From NCBI RefSeq assembly GCF_016808095.1, contig NC_068971.1, forward strand, positions 25,068,131 to 25,132,130: DNA of 64,000 bases, given 5' to 3'. The notes below the pieces were generated by a model. The model was not told where the DNA came from. It saw nothing but the letters and a program-made list of their open reading frames with translations, and ran no database searches. Shown in pieces: positions 1 to 12,018 of this stretch (positions within the stretch are counted from its first letter, which is position 1; each line of letters starts with the position of its first letter). The position numbers and the translations under genes were made by a program. This DNA comes from Vigna angularis (lineage: Eukaryota; Streptophyta; Magnoliopsida; Fabales; Fabaceae).

Positions 1-3000
1 CTATTATGGATGAACTCTTATCAATTGGCCTGTCCAAAGCAAAGCAGGTTATACTTTCATCACAACAATCATCCAGCATATCTTATAAATTTTTCTGAGC
101 TTGTTTCGAACAAATAGGCTTATCAAAATGGATATAATACCTAGTTTTTAGTTTCCACTCAATTTTATCACTTGCACTATAAAGCATTAAATGAATGGAC
201 CAACGTGGTCAATATTCTGTTTGTTCCGCACTTATTATCCTCATGCGATGCATAGTGAAAACCATATTATGCAATTATTCTTGTAGAACATGATCAGACT
301 TAGATGAAGGAATATAGAGAAATAATGAATATTTTATTTATTGAATTCTGTTCTCTAGATCTTGGTCAGAGAGATGACAAGTTTGAGATAGAAGAGTATC
401 AATGTACAGAAAGAACTCTACATCCTTGTCACGCTCTCAATAATCCTCCAAAAAGATAATTTTTTTCTCCTCCCTATTTCTTATTTTTAAAGTCTTCTCA
501 ACTAACTGGCTGTAATTGACAGCACGATTAATCACTTCTACATAGTAACTGCCATTGCTGTTATGATTGCTGCCAGCACAACAGCAGCATTGACTAACAA
601 TCTTTACTCCCTGCACTCTAGTAGAACTGGATAAGATACTACCCAGTCTTTTTAGAGGTCTGGACTCTTGAGCAAACAATTTTCCCAAATAATTATGATG
701 TCCCGATTTGGAGCTTCACTGTAGTTATTACCTAGTTGGCTATCTAACTGTAAAATTCTGTCACAACTGTGAAGGAAAATTGCTTTGAGGCATTTCTATT
801 TGGCCTAGCCTACTCCTATAAATTTCATTGATTGGAGGTTGACAATCACTCTCCTTTGTATTCTTTCAAGTATATCCTTTTAATTGGTGGTCTGCAATCA
901 TAATTGTAAAAGATATATGATTTGATCTTAGTAATTATGTACAGGCTGATAATTAGGTATATTCTCTGTTAATAGCCATTATTAGGTTTCCCAATATTAT
1001 GCTGTGAAAGATCTTGAGTAAAGAATTTACATGTGTGATTAAACACACTATTCGCAAGAGAGAAACTCTTTATGGTATCATAGAGCTAGGTTTTCTTTTT
1101 CCCTATATTTTTCCCTCTTCTTTTTTTTCCGCTATGCACGTTCACATGACATTGTTCATGCGGCATTGTCCATGAAGTACTGTTCACTCTCACTGTTCAT
1201 ATGACACTGTTTGTGCGTTCTGTTCATGCAGTCGCTATGATCTTCCATTGACCACCCTCAAGCCCTCTAAGAATCACCATCGTGCAAGAATCACCACCTA
1301 ACTCCATTACATGCGTTACCTATCTTTGACATGTCTGTCTCAAGTAACAACCTCCCTGCCACGCTTCTCCTTCCATGAACCACTTTTGGGCTTTGCTTTT
1401 GGGACAATATGACTCCATGGCTTTTTCTGATTAGCTTTCGCTCATTCTCTTGTGACTTTTACCAACGTTTCGAATGATCCCATGCAAAAAACTCATAAGG
1501 ACAACAAATTACAGCACTTGGCATTTGTTGTTCAGTTATGGATTCAAGGTCAAGGCAGAACATTTACGACTTGCTATGATGTATGGCTACGACTAAGAAA
1601 ATTTATTCAAAAAGTTGTTCATTTCTACAATGTACTCACCGACTTGATGAACATCAAGTTAGAGAACATGGACCTGCAAACATATCTTGGAAAGCTTGAT
1701 TACCTGGTTGCAAAATATTCTACTTCCATGTCCTTCACAACTAATGCAGAGGCATTCAACAAACAACACATTCGATTTTTCATGGTACTTTCTCCTGTTG
1801 GACTTCCACCAGACCTTGAACTTGTTCATAATCAAATTCTTAGTTCTACCATTACTAAATAGGATGCGATTCAGGAATAGTCATTGCTTCTCTCCACTCC
1901 TCATACTTTTGAAAGCACTTCAACATTTGGTGAGCTAGTCTCTCACTCCTCTCATCATGGTGGTCACAATGGAAGTGATGGTGGTCATGGAAATTCCCCT
2001 TGCAACTACTACAAATTTTGGGGTCATGTTGAAGAAGAATGTCCCACCAAAGCTCTTTAGTAGCCTCAACGAGCAATTGTGGCCCAAGCCACCACTCCTA
2101 CTTTAGATATCATAATTTTTGCCACTGAGTATCATGAGCTTCTCAAGCTTCGAGCAACTGACCAACTTACATCAATTGTTTCAGCTATGACTCATTCTAG
2201 TAATCTTGTAACTTTTGTTTTTGAGTCCTCCTCAATTGGACCTTGGATACTTGGTTCCGGTATCTCAGATCTTATGACTCAAACTAATCTTTTTTTTCTC
2301 TTGTCTGTTAATAATTTTGTTCTTGTATAGAATTGAAGCAGGGGATGGATGATTAGAAAAGGACATAAGTTTGAAGGATTATTTTGTTTTATCCCTCCAA
2401 TGTCATGTGTCTCTTGTACCTCTCCAACTCTTGTACACCAACAACGCCTTGAACACTTGAGTCTAGAAAAAGTGTGTCTACTTGTTCCTAGATTTTCTAC
2501 CACTAAGTCTTTTCAGTGTGAGCTTTGTCAACTAGGTAAACATACTTGTACCTGTTGTGGTCCTCGTTTCAATAAGTGTGTTGCATCATGATATGCTTTA
2601 GTTTACTCTAATATTTGGGGCCCTAATCACGTTTGTTCCACATTAGGATATTTTTATTTAGCCAATTTAATAGACAATTTCTTGTACTTGGATTTTCCAA
2701 TGAAGAATCATTTTCAAGTTTTCTCTACTTTGCAAAGTTTTTTTTTCTTTTTTAGAAATTGAAACTCAGTTTGGCTACGAAATTAAAATTGTACGAATTG
2801 GTAATACAAGTTGTCTTGCCATTTCAGTCTTTTCCAAACTCAAAGGAGATTCTTCATCAAACATCATGAGGCCGCACACCAAAACAATATGGTGTTGTTG
2901 AGTGCAAAAAATGCTATTGGGTGGAAACAAATCACACTCTTCTTCATTTTAATGTTCCTTTATGCTTCTCGGGATGTTCTTCTTATTGCATGTCATCTGA

Positions 3001-4624
3001 TTGTACACATACCTTCATCCATTCTCAACAATCAAATTCCATGTTCCATCTTGAACCTTAGAAACAAACTTTGTTTTTTCTCTCTCTGTATCTTTAGGTT
3101 TTGTTCACAATCTCACTCTATGTATTTCTCTGCTAAATTTGTAATATGTATTTTTCTGGGTTACTCCCAACTCTTGAAAGGTTTTTGATGTTTCTCTCTT
3201 TGACTACAACTGTATCTAGTCTCTACTGATTATACATTCTTTGAGACTACTCCTTTGTTTTCTTCCAGTGTTGAAGACATCTCTCTTGAGGTTCCACCTA
3301 TTGTCCCGACACTTGTAGTAGTTTCCATTGCACATCCACTTCTCACATGTGACCAACAAACATGGGCACCATTAGAAGTTGCACTTTATGATCCTCTAGC
3401 TTGATCTCTTGTTCCAACTTCTCTTCCATCAATATCACGTACACTTGAACCTCCCATTGCAATTCGTAAAGGTATTTGTTCCACTTATAATCTTAAACCT
3501 TTATATGCCTTTGCTCGAAATTCTGATTGTTTATCTCCTTCCTATTTTACTTTTATCTCTTTGGACTCTGTCTATTCCAAAGTCTACAAGTAAAGCCATG
3601 AATGGCCACAATTGGCAACAGGTGATGATTACAAATATGACTACTTTGGATGCTAGCAACACATGGGAGGTTGTTCCCTTGTCTCGAGACAAACCACTAT
3701 TGGGTGTTGGTAAGTCTATACAGTGAAGATTGCATCTAACATTACAAATGATTGTTGCAGAACTCGTTTGGTGGCTAAGAGTTATACTTAGACTTTTGGT
3801 GTAGGTTATGGTGACACTTTCTCTTGTGATCAAAATCACTTTGTCATCTTTTTCTTGCCATGATTGCCATCCGCCATGAGCCTTTTTACTTGTTTGACAT
3901 AAAAAATGTCTTTTTGCATGGTGCGTTGCAAAAAGAAGTGTACATGGATCAACCACTTGGTTTTATAGTATCTGGCAATTCACATATTGTCTTTAGGTTT
4001 TGCCGCACATTCTATGGCTTGAAGAAATCTTCCCATACTTGGTTCAACCATTTCAACTAGGTTTTGCTTGAGTTTTGTATGGCTCATTCTAAAGTTGATC
4101 ACTTAGTTTTATTCACATCATTCTTCGTCTGACATGTTCATTTATCTTGTATATGTTGATGAGATTGTCACTATAGCATTTTTGACTCAAGTCTCACTTT
4201 AACTGCTAGTTTCAAACCAAGAACTTCCATCCACTTAGGTACTTTATTGGCATTGAAATAGGGATGGTAAAGTGGGCCTTGCTGAAGTACTTTAATGGCA
4301 TTCAACCTGTTAGTCTGCCTTGCTGAGCACACTAAACTAGCTGGTCGGAGCAGGCTAGCCTACCAACCCACTTTTATTTTAAACTAAAAATTAAAATTAA
4401 AATAGTTTAAAATATTAACCATTTTGTATTATATTTATTTGAAAGATGTAAATATGCAATAATATTGTAACTTAAATCATTAATACTTATAAATTAAGTT
4501 TCAATTATTAATTATAATATAGTAATTCAAGATGTAAAGGTAATAATTGTTTTAATTTATTTAATTAGAGACATTAGTTAATCAATCAAAAACTTAGAAA
4601 TCATTTATATGGTTAAATGTGCTG

Positions 4625-4701
<77 letters not shown>

Positions 4702-7700
4702 CAAATTTTAAAAAAAAGTTGGTGGGCTGGCTCACCTTTTTGTGGGGTGGGTCAAGATTTTCAACTCATTTTGCTAGGTGGGCCGGTGGGCTGAGCCAAA
4801 ACATGCCAAGCTAACCCATTTTTCCATTCCAACATTGATTGAAGTTGTGCAATTCTCATTTGGCATTGACATTTTCGAGTGCTTCAAACTTTTTGACCAA
4901 TACTAGTATAATTGACTGTTGCCCCAACTTTAGTGCTATGGATCCTAATTTAAATCTTCTTCTAGAATAGGGGGAGTGATTGAAAGACCTCGGAAGATAT
5001 CATAGTCGACTAAGCAGACTTAATTACCTCATTGTCACTAGACCAACCATCACATGTGTAGTTTGTGTGGTTAGCCAATTCCTAAAGGTCTCATGTGATA
5101 GTCATTGGGATGCTGTTGAACACATCCTTCAATACATTTAGAATGCACCAAGTTGCGATTTAATACATGCAGATGAAGGCAATTTCAAAATTGTTTGTTA
5201 TTTTTTCTAGTGTTGATTGGGTAGGATTACTATAACATAGGAGGTTCACTTCTGGATATTGTCTTCTCATTGGCGGGGACTTGATTTCTTATAGGAGCAA
5301 GGGGCATAAAATTGTTGCTAAATCCAATACTTAAGTTGAGTACTAGGCTAGGGAGCAACTGCATGCGAGATTACCTGGCTTAAGCCACTTCTCTGTCAGT
5401 TAATATTTGGAGATACACAGGATACTCGAATAATATATGACAATGAAGCTGCCATTCACATTGCATCAAACCAAGTCTTTCATGAGGCAACAAAACACAT
5501 AGAAATTTATTGTCAATTTTGTGAGAGAGAAGGTCCTCTTTGGAGAGATCATTACGAACTTTGTCAACTCCATTGACCAACAAGTAGACATGCTCACTAA
5601 ATCCCTGAAGAGCTATCGTAATGACCACAGCTGTAACAAGCTTTACTCATGACATATGTACTCCAATTTAAGGGGGACTGTAAAAATATGATTTGATCTT
5701 AGTAATTAGGGAAATATGTATAGGTGATAGTTAGGGATATTATCCTTTATTAGGTTTCCCTATATTATACTTTGAATGATTATAAATACAAAATTTACAT
5801 GTGTGATTAAGCACACAATTCACAACAATGAAAAAACCCTTTAATAAACTTTTTGTTAGTTTATATTGAATAACTTCTCTTTAATCTAAGTATTGCGTGA
5901 GTTGGTTAACATAAGAAAGTGGTTGTCCTTTATTGTAAATGAACTTCTTTAATAAGCACAAATAATTTCCATATTCTCTTAAATGAACTTGAGCAATAAG
6001 AATAGATGGTAACATGATAGATTAAAGCTTTGCTTTTCAATTTGAACATGTGCAATTTCAAGTGTGAAAGGAATTACTGTGTTAGTTCTTGTCTTTTGAC
6101 ATGAATGTAATTCAAATAGCCAGTATTATCTCACTCCAAACTCCAGATTATATGCTTTTGATATATTGGACTGTGTATGAATTATGATGGATTAGCGTTG
6201 AATTAAAACTTGTTAGCATTTGATGATAGAAGACTACTTCTGTAGGCGTTGCTCTCAGGATGCTCTGCTGGAGGGTTAGCAGCTCTTATACACTGTGACA
6301 ACTTCCGGCAATTACTTCCAAAAGAAGCAACTGTTAAGTGCCTTTCTGATGCAGGCTTCTTCCTAGATGAGTAGGTTTCTCTCAACATGCACCTTTTTGT
6401 GTCATGATAAATGTAAACTGAAAGTTACCGAAACACCTTTTTATTTTATCACACTTTGGGTGATCTCTGGACGATACTTCCTGAGCAAAAAAAAGTTTTG
6501 AATAGTAATGGACCAGAGTTTCATTAACTGCTATTGAGATTTGAAAAACCGCACTACTGGTACATTGAGTTCTAAATTACCTGTACATGGCATGCTCACC
6601 ATCTCCCATGATGTGTTACTGCGTAAAATAATTAGTATAATCTTTATTACACAAATTTCAGGAAGGATATTAGTGGAAACAGTATAATGAGATCCTTCTA
6701 TCATGATGTTACCCAGCTGCAGGTGTGGTTTATTTATATAGTTCTAGCAATATTTCTTTTAGGAATTACGATTATACTTATCTGTTAAGTATATTGGTAT
6801 AAATAAAGAAAAGTACACTGATTTTTTCTCTTAATTATATAATAATCGCAAATCTCGTTGTCAGGGTCTTGCAAAAAGTTTGCACAAAGATTGCATTGAT
6901 AAAATGGAACCATATAAGGCAGGTTTTTAGTTTCTTATTATACTTTGTTGCCTCAGCCTTTGGTAGAATCTGTAATTGTAAAGTTTGATTGGTTGGTCAT
7001 ATATTTCAACTAAAGAACAACCAAATGTATATTTGTAATGCAGTGTCTGTTTCCACAAGAAATTGTTAAAAACATAAAGACTCCACTGTTCCTTGTTCAT
7101 CCAGCTTATGATTTCTGGCAGGTAAGCTCCCTTAGCATACATGTTTCATTGTTAACTTTTTTTTAAAAAAAGGTCTCACATTTGATACAAGTTAAAATGT
7201 ATTTAGATACGCAATATCTTGGTACCTCAAGGATCAGATCCCCTTGGTCACTGGCAAAGCTGCAGACTGAATATTCGCAATTGTAATGCTAACATGATTG
7301 ATAAACTTGATGGTAAGTAAACACTATCACTACCATATAGTGTTTCTGGATATTTTGTTGAAGTCTTGGTTTACTAATTTATGTAAGCCTTCAATTGGAT
7401 TAGATTTGGAATAGCACAGATGCTGATTAATGATAATCTAACCTGAAAATAAATATAGTAGCCACTCCAAGGCATGGATAACGTGGGAAATTATGATTGT
7501 CAGGTTACCGTGGCTCTTTGCTGAAGACTTTGAATGACTTCCAACAACGAAAAGAGATGGGAATGTTTATAAATTCCTGCTTTATCCATTGCCAAACTGA
7601 GATGGAAGTAACGTGGCATTCATCCAACTCTCCTAAAATAAATGATAAGGTAATCATAGTTTTGGAATCTCACATATGCTGTGTAGATAATATAAGTTAT

Positions 7701-8552
7701 ATAAATACTCAAGGCATGGAATTCACCCAACTATCCTGAAATAAATGATAAGGTAGGCCTAGTACCTCTGGAAGGTCATACAATGGGAAATTTGCTTTTT
7801 GAAAGTTAACACTAATATAGAATCACAACATGGTACTGACATTTTAAGTGCCAAACTTAATTAGGTACTCCTTTGGATTAGCTTCTTTATCCACGTTTCT
7901 CCATTAAAATGTGAAGGTCCTCGCTTGCTCAACAATCGACACTAGATTCGGGCGTTGATGCAGTGAATATAGTTTCATTTAACACTAGAGTTGAGACAAA
8001 CAATGCATTACTTCTTGATAATGGCTTAGCTGTTAGCATTAGCACATATAATCCGTTGGGATTGATCCGTATTGGGGATTTGACAACTTTTATATTAATT
8101 GTCGACAGAGTCAAACAAATTCTTCCTCTTTTGCCGAGGCCTGGATCAGTAACGGGACCATAGGCAAAGTAATATAATGTTTTCAAATATAAAGTGAAGC
8201 AAAGTAGTAAAATAACAAAATCTTAATTCACATTTTCTGTTTATTTGTATGAGCATTATGTAGTTATTTTATCTGAAACTGAAAGATGTGTCCTCCCCTT
8301 TCCCTCTAAACTCACTTCTATACATTAAACAGAAACTTCAACAAAGTACGTCCTAATCTGGTTTACTTTACATTGTACTAGTTTAGTTTTTGTCATACTG
8401 TTCCTTTTGCTACCCTTCACTGTTTTTGACCCCTGGAGCAGACAATTGCTGAATCTGTTGGTGATTGGTACTTTGATCGAGAAGCTGTAAAGCGTATTGA
8501 TTGCTCTTCTTTTCCCTGCAATCCCACTTGCCACAATATGGATCTCACTTGA
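1..8552 (+). CDS. PAE: Pectin acetylesterase (Notum-like carboxylesterase), 3' part of gene, 8 exons visible
   Basis: Secreted cell-wall enzyme family that removes acetyl groups from pectin. Coding exons I can join: 1..47, 6246..6370, 6662..6722, 6865..6918, 7044..7121, 7207..7312, 7504..7649, 8442..8552 (TGA). They give one open frame of about 242 codons; the first ~150 residues (signal peptide and N-terminal fold) lie left of the window. Visible motifs: nucleophile elbow GCSAGG (exon 2), HPAYDFWQ with the catalytic Asp (exon 5), FIHCQTE with the catalytic His (exon 7), and the cysteine-rich C-terminus [16 protein letters not shown]. Introns are GT-AG except the one after 6918, which must use GC-AG (GCAGGT) to keep frame. 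The first intron (48..6245) contains a copia element. A possible poly(A) signal AATAAA lies at 9018..9023. No broken codon is seen, so the gene may be functional. Family assignment is firm; the paralogue is not determined. Confidence 0.93.
48..904 (+). other. Intron of the pectin acetylesterase gene, left of the copia insertion
   Basis: Intron starts with GTTATA at 48. The sequence is T-rich and carries stops in all frames that I checked; no exon of this gene or another gene was recognised. It continues on the right of the copia element at 5844..6245, ending in a TTCTGTAG acceptor. Confidence 0.75.
905..1072 (+). repeat. 5' LTR of the intronic copia element
   Basis: Starts TGTAAAAGATATATGATTTG and matches 5679..5843 along its length with small indels; followed directly by the TGGTATCA primer site. 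About 168 bp, short for a copia LTR. Confidence 0.85.
1073..1090 (+). other. Primer binding site of the intronic copia element
   Basis: TGGTATCATAGAGC, one insertion away from the TGGTATCAGAGC used by copia elements that prime from initiator tRNA-Met. Directly abuts the 5' LTR. Confidence 0.75.
4259..4832. mobile_element. hAT-like non-autonomous element nested in the copia element
   Basis: Ends form an imperfect terminal inverted repeat: TAGGGATGGTAAAGTGGG at the left and the inverse CCCATTTTTCCATTCCAA at the right. Flanks CATTGAAA (4251..4258) and CATTGATT (4833..4840) match at 6 of 8 positions, the size expected for hAT target duplications. The TAGGG start also fits hAT termini. No transposase inside; the core is AT-rich and carries a (TA)n run at 4628..4701. 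It splits the copia sequence between RT and RNase H. Confidence 0.7.
4628..4701. repeat. (TA)n microsatellite
   Basis: About 37 uninterrupted TA units inside the hAT-like element. Confidence 0.97.
5679..5843 (+). repeat. 3' LTR of the intronic copia element
   Basis: Starts TGTAAAAATATGATTTG after the polypurine tract; the second copy of 905..1072. Many substitutions between the two LTRs suggest an old insertion. Confidence 0.85.
6919..7043 (+). other. GC-AG intron in the pectin acetylesterase gene
   Basis: Donor reads AAG|GCAGGT at 6916..6924 and the acceptor is TAATGCAG ending at 7043. Using the GT five bases downstream would shift the frame and stop soon after, whereas GC-AG joins the conserved EPYK to CLFPQEIV in frame. 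Confidence 0.8.
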
Positions 8553-11212
8553 ATACAAAACAAAACATGGCTCCATTTTTAATGCCACATTTATCTCAGA
8601 TCTTCGTTGCTTGAAGTTCATGAAGAAATATACTTCCATTTATGCTCTTTCTTGAGAGTGTGCCTGGGGAGTTAATCTTATTCACTCTTGCGTGATACGT
8701 GTTCTACAGTGTATAGATATTATGCCATGCAGCATGAAGTTTCCCCTTGACCAAGTAACTCCTGCCCGTCGTTGTTATATAACCATTGTATCATTTTTTT
8801 GTCAGTATCTTTAAGTTTTTAAATTTTTTTATTGATTTCCTAATGCAGCACACTAAATTTTGTGACTATTATTATTATTATTATTATCTGTACTGTACTT
8901 CTTGAATCAAGTTTTTTGTAATACCTTAATTCTAACCGTAGTGTTTTAGTTAGATGTCTTTTCTCAGATTGCCACATTCGTTAACAATGATGCAATGACT
9001 CTTCCTGTTTTGGGGTCAATAAAACTAAATTCTTTCACTAAACAAAAAACATTACAGTTTTGAATGGGATAGCTCCGCAGGAATGACAAAATTGCTGGCA
9101 ATCTGATGGATCAGTAAAGTTTGTGAATGTGGTAGAGACAATTGTACAATGTTGCAGAACCCATCATATACTATCTTTTATTCAGTTAAAAACCAATTTA
9201 TGGGCTCTATACTGGATGCATAAGTTAAGAAACCAATATATACTTAGAATGTCATTGTTATATAAGAGAAATAAATATGGGTTATATTACAACATATGAC
9301 CAAGAGTTAATTATTTAAACTCATAACATATCAAGTATATTATTGGTTGCTCGAAATAAAAATATTTAACTATATTCATTAACTTAATATAATGGTTCAG
9401 TGTATTGAGCAACAAATTTAACATGGACGTTTAAAAATCATAATAAGTCTATTTATAGAAGATGGTATAACTTTACAATGTCAAAATTTAAGTAGCAGTT
9501 AAATTAATAATTGAAATTCAATTAGTAAATAATTAAAGTTAATTCAATGATAAGAAAAGTAGTAAAAACTAGAATGATACACGTACAAAAAGTTATAGAA
9601 AGAGGGTTTCTAATCATAAGACTAAATCCAACATTTTGCAGGACATTAAAAGCAGTAAGATCTGGAACAAACCATAATAAGTTATATGGAAAAATTAATA
9701 CTAGTTTTCTTTTTAGAGTAATAATTCCACGAGCCGATTCACCTAACCTTTGACTCTCCAATTTGTTAGTTTGGGATGCTTTCACATGCCTTACAATTTC
9801 CATATTTATATTTCAAAAATAACTTATGTATTTTATTCATTGTGTTCTGAAATGACTTAACTTTTATGTACAATTAAAATTATTATATCCCATAACAGTC
9901 AAAACTGTTACTGCACAAGTTCTTGTATAAAAACAAAGTACTTGTATAAGATCTTCTGCAACTATGAATATAAAACAAATGAATATTCATTAATAGTGTG
10001 TAAAAGCTTGTAGTGATGTAGTGTTTTTTATTTGAGATACCTAACTCTTAACAACACATAACTGAAGTCCACCATAAAATATAGACAAATGATATTTTTT
10101 TCTTATAATTTTTATGAAATGAATAATCATTTGACTATCTTATTATAAAAATGTAATAACAAATATTGAGCCAATAAAGAAAAGTGAATAAAATATTAAT
10201 ATATACATATGTGTGTCATATGAGCAATTATCAAGTAGTTATAAATGTTTAATGAGAATCTAAAAATCATATAAGATCTATCATACAGAAAATATTAGAA
10301 GCTAAATATCCAAAAACAAAATAACATATAAGGTTGTGTTACAGACATGTGTGAAGTTAGTCATGCATAGGTATCAACACTTGATTTGTGAAAGAATAGG
10401 ATACTTAATCCTCTAAATGGAGATTGATGTTAAGACAAAGGACTAGAAGAAAATAGATAGAAAATTCTACTTTCTTCTATATCTAACATGTCTAAATCAT
10501 GTTCAACTTACAAATAACTCAACACACAATAGCACAATGAATAGAAAATATATTAGGGTTGATGATATGATCATTGATCATGTTTGTGTTAAAAATATTT
10601 GATTTGACCAACAACATTAACATTTTTTCTTGTGTCCAATCACAAATATTCTTCACATATTTGTTTTTTTTTATCAAACAAATTTTAAATGGATATATTT
10701 TTATTCTAGACTTCATGATATCCATATGTCTTTTTTAAAAATACGATCATTATATGAAGATAATAAAACAAAACATTCGATTTTAAAGCAAGTAAATTTA
10801 ACTGTATAAACGCACCTTTCACCCTCTATTATTATTGATACACCTATTATGAGTGAATAGAATAAATCATATTTTTCATTGTACAAAGATAAGACATAAA
10901 AACTTCTTAAAAGAAAAATATGCTAACATATAATAATAATAGAAGAAGAGACGTTTAGATAATATAAATAATTGTCATACATCGATGTCTTGATGTTTCT
11001 AGTTGAATGATTCAAAATGTCTAAAATAAATTATTACAAAAAAAACACTTAATACAAATGACTTCCACGTGAAACAAGGTTAAAAAGAAATTATATATAA
11101 AGAGTAATAATATTTTGATACATAAATTATTACATTCATTTTTATTGATATTATATTTTTTCTTTCTTCTTTTATAAATATAAAAATTTATATTTTTATG
11201 ACTATTTTACTT

Positions 11213-11264
<52 letters not shown>

Positions 11265-12018
11265 GAATGTCAATATGTTATCATACCATTATTCACATAA
11301 AAATAAAAGTAAGATTAGGTAACTTTAAAAGTTGCATAAAAGCTTTCAATTCCATTGTGCTATATAAACATTGTCTTACTTATTTCTAAACATGTTTTCT
11401 AGAAGATATAATGTTAAGTGAGATTTACACAATAAGTGATGAAAGAAAGTAAGATCGTGTTATATTTTGCACAATAAACTGCATGAAATGGATGAATTAG
11501 AAGAACCATTAACCTAAAATGACTATTTGATTAGTAAAAGTTTATGAGAAGGAGATTGTAGTCCTTGTACCTTCTAACAACAAACAAACTTATTTTAAAT
11601 TCCTATATAATAAACAAACTTATTTTAAATTCCTATATCTTTGCTTTGTGTGTATGCTAAAATGAGAAATGGAATCAATTTAGGGTTATTCATACTTAAT
11701 ACAAAAAGGTAATCCCTAAGTAGATCCACGTTTTGTCAAAAGGATTACTAATATCCTTATTATCATTGCCTTAAATTCATTTAGTGGATTCCAAACCATT
11801 GCGGAGAAGCACTCCAGAAAAGAAATGAAACTTTTATAAATTCATTGAGCAAATGAACCTTTACAGACATTTGTTAAGTGAAAGTGTTACATATGTATGA
11901 TGGACTAAAACACTCAAAGAAATGGATCTAATGGATTAAAAACTTAAATTTTGAATAATAAACTTCAAATTCATTGAGCTAAAGAAAATAGACAGACAAA
12001 TTGGTATTAATTGACTAG
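8553..12018. other. 3' UTR of PAE, then AT-rich intergenic DNA
   Basis: First ~480 bases are likely PAE 3' UTR, with AATAAA at 9018. An (ATT)n run is at 8867..8887, a (TA)n run at 11219..11262, and a 32 bp tandem duplication (AAACTTATTTTAAATTCCTA unit) near 11580..11638. I see no credible coding region or recognised element in the rest. Confidence 0.6.

Larger units (their letters stand above)
1452..5652 (+). pseudogene. gag-pol remnant of the intronic copia element
   Basis: Decayed copia polyprotein with many stops and frame changes. In order: gag-like region from about 1452; zinc knuckle [14 protein letters not shown] near 2003; protease site near 2245 where DSGAS has become GSGIS; integrase zinc-finger remnant [11 protein letters not shown] near 2518; RT block [10 protein letters not shown]...VYMDQP near 3894..3950; RNase H blocks with the [11 protein letters not shown] region near 5250 and [12 protein letters not shown] near 5433. 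The end near 5652 is followed by the polypurine tract. The protease Asp and several conserved positions are lost, so it cannot be active. Internal hAT-like DNA (4259..4832) is not part of pol. Confidence 0.85.
905..5843 (+). mobile_element. Degenerate Ty1/copia LTR retrotransposon inside an intron
   Basis: Two direct repeats (905..1072 and 5679..5843) starting TGTAAAA bound the element. A tRNA-Met type primer site TGGTATCA starts at 1073 and a polypurine tract AAGGGGGAC lies just before 5679. Flanks ATAAT (900..904) and ATAAA (5844..5848) may be a diverged 5 bp target duplication. Between the LTRs the + strand has gag, protease, integrase, RT and RNase H remnants in copia order. It sits in the same orientation as the host gene. 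A 574 bp hAT-like insertion (4259..4832) interrupts it. Confidence 0.9.

Noticed and set aside
437..688. Open frame on - inside the first PAE intron
   Set aside because: No family signature, and it lies in intron sequence of a confidently called gene on the other strand.
9522..9803. Frames on both strands in PAE-downstream intergenic DNA
   Set aside because: Overlapping, AT-rich, no motif or splice context.
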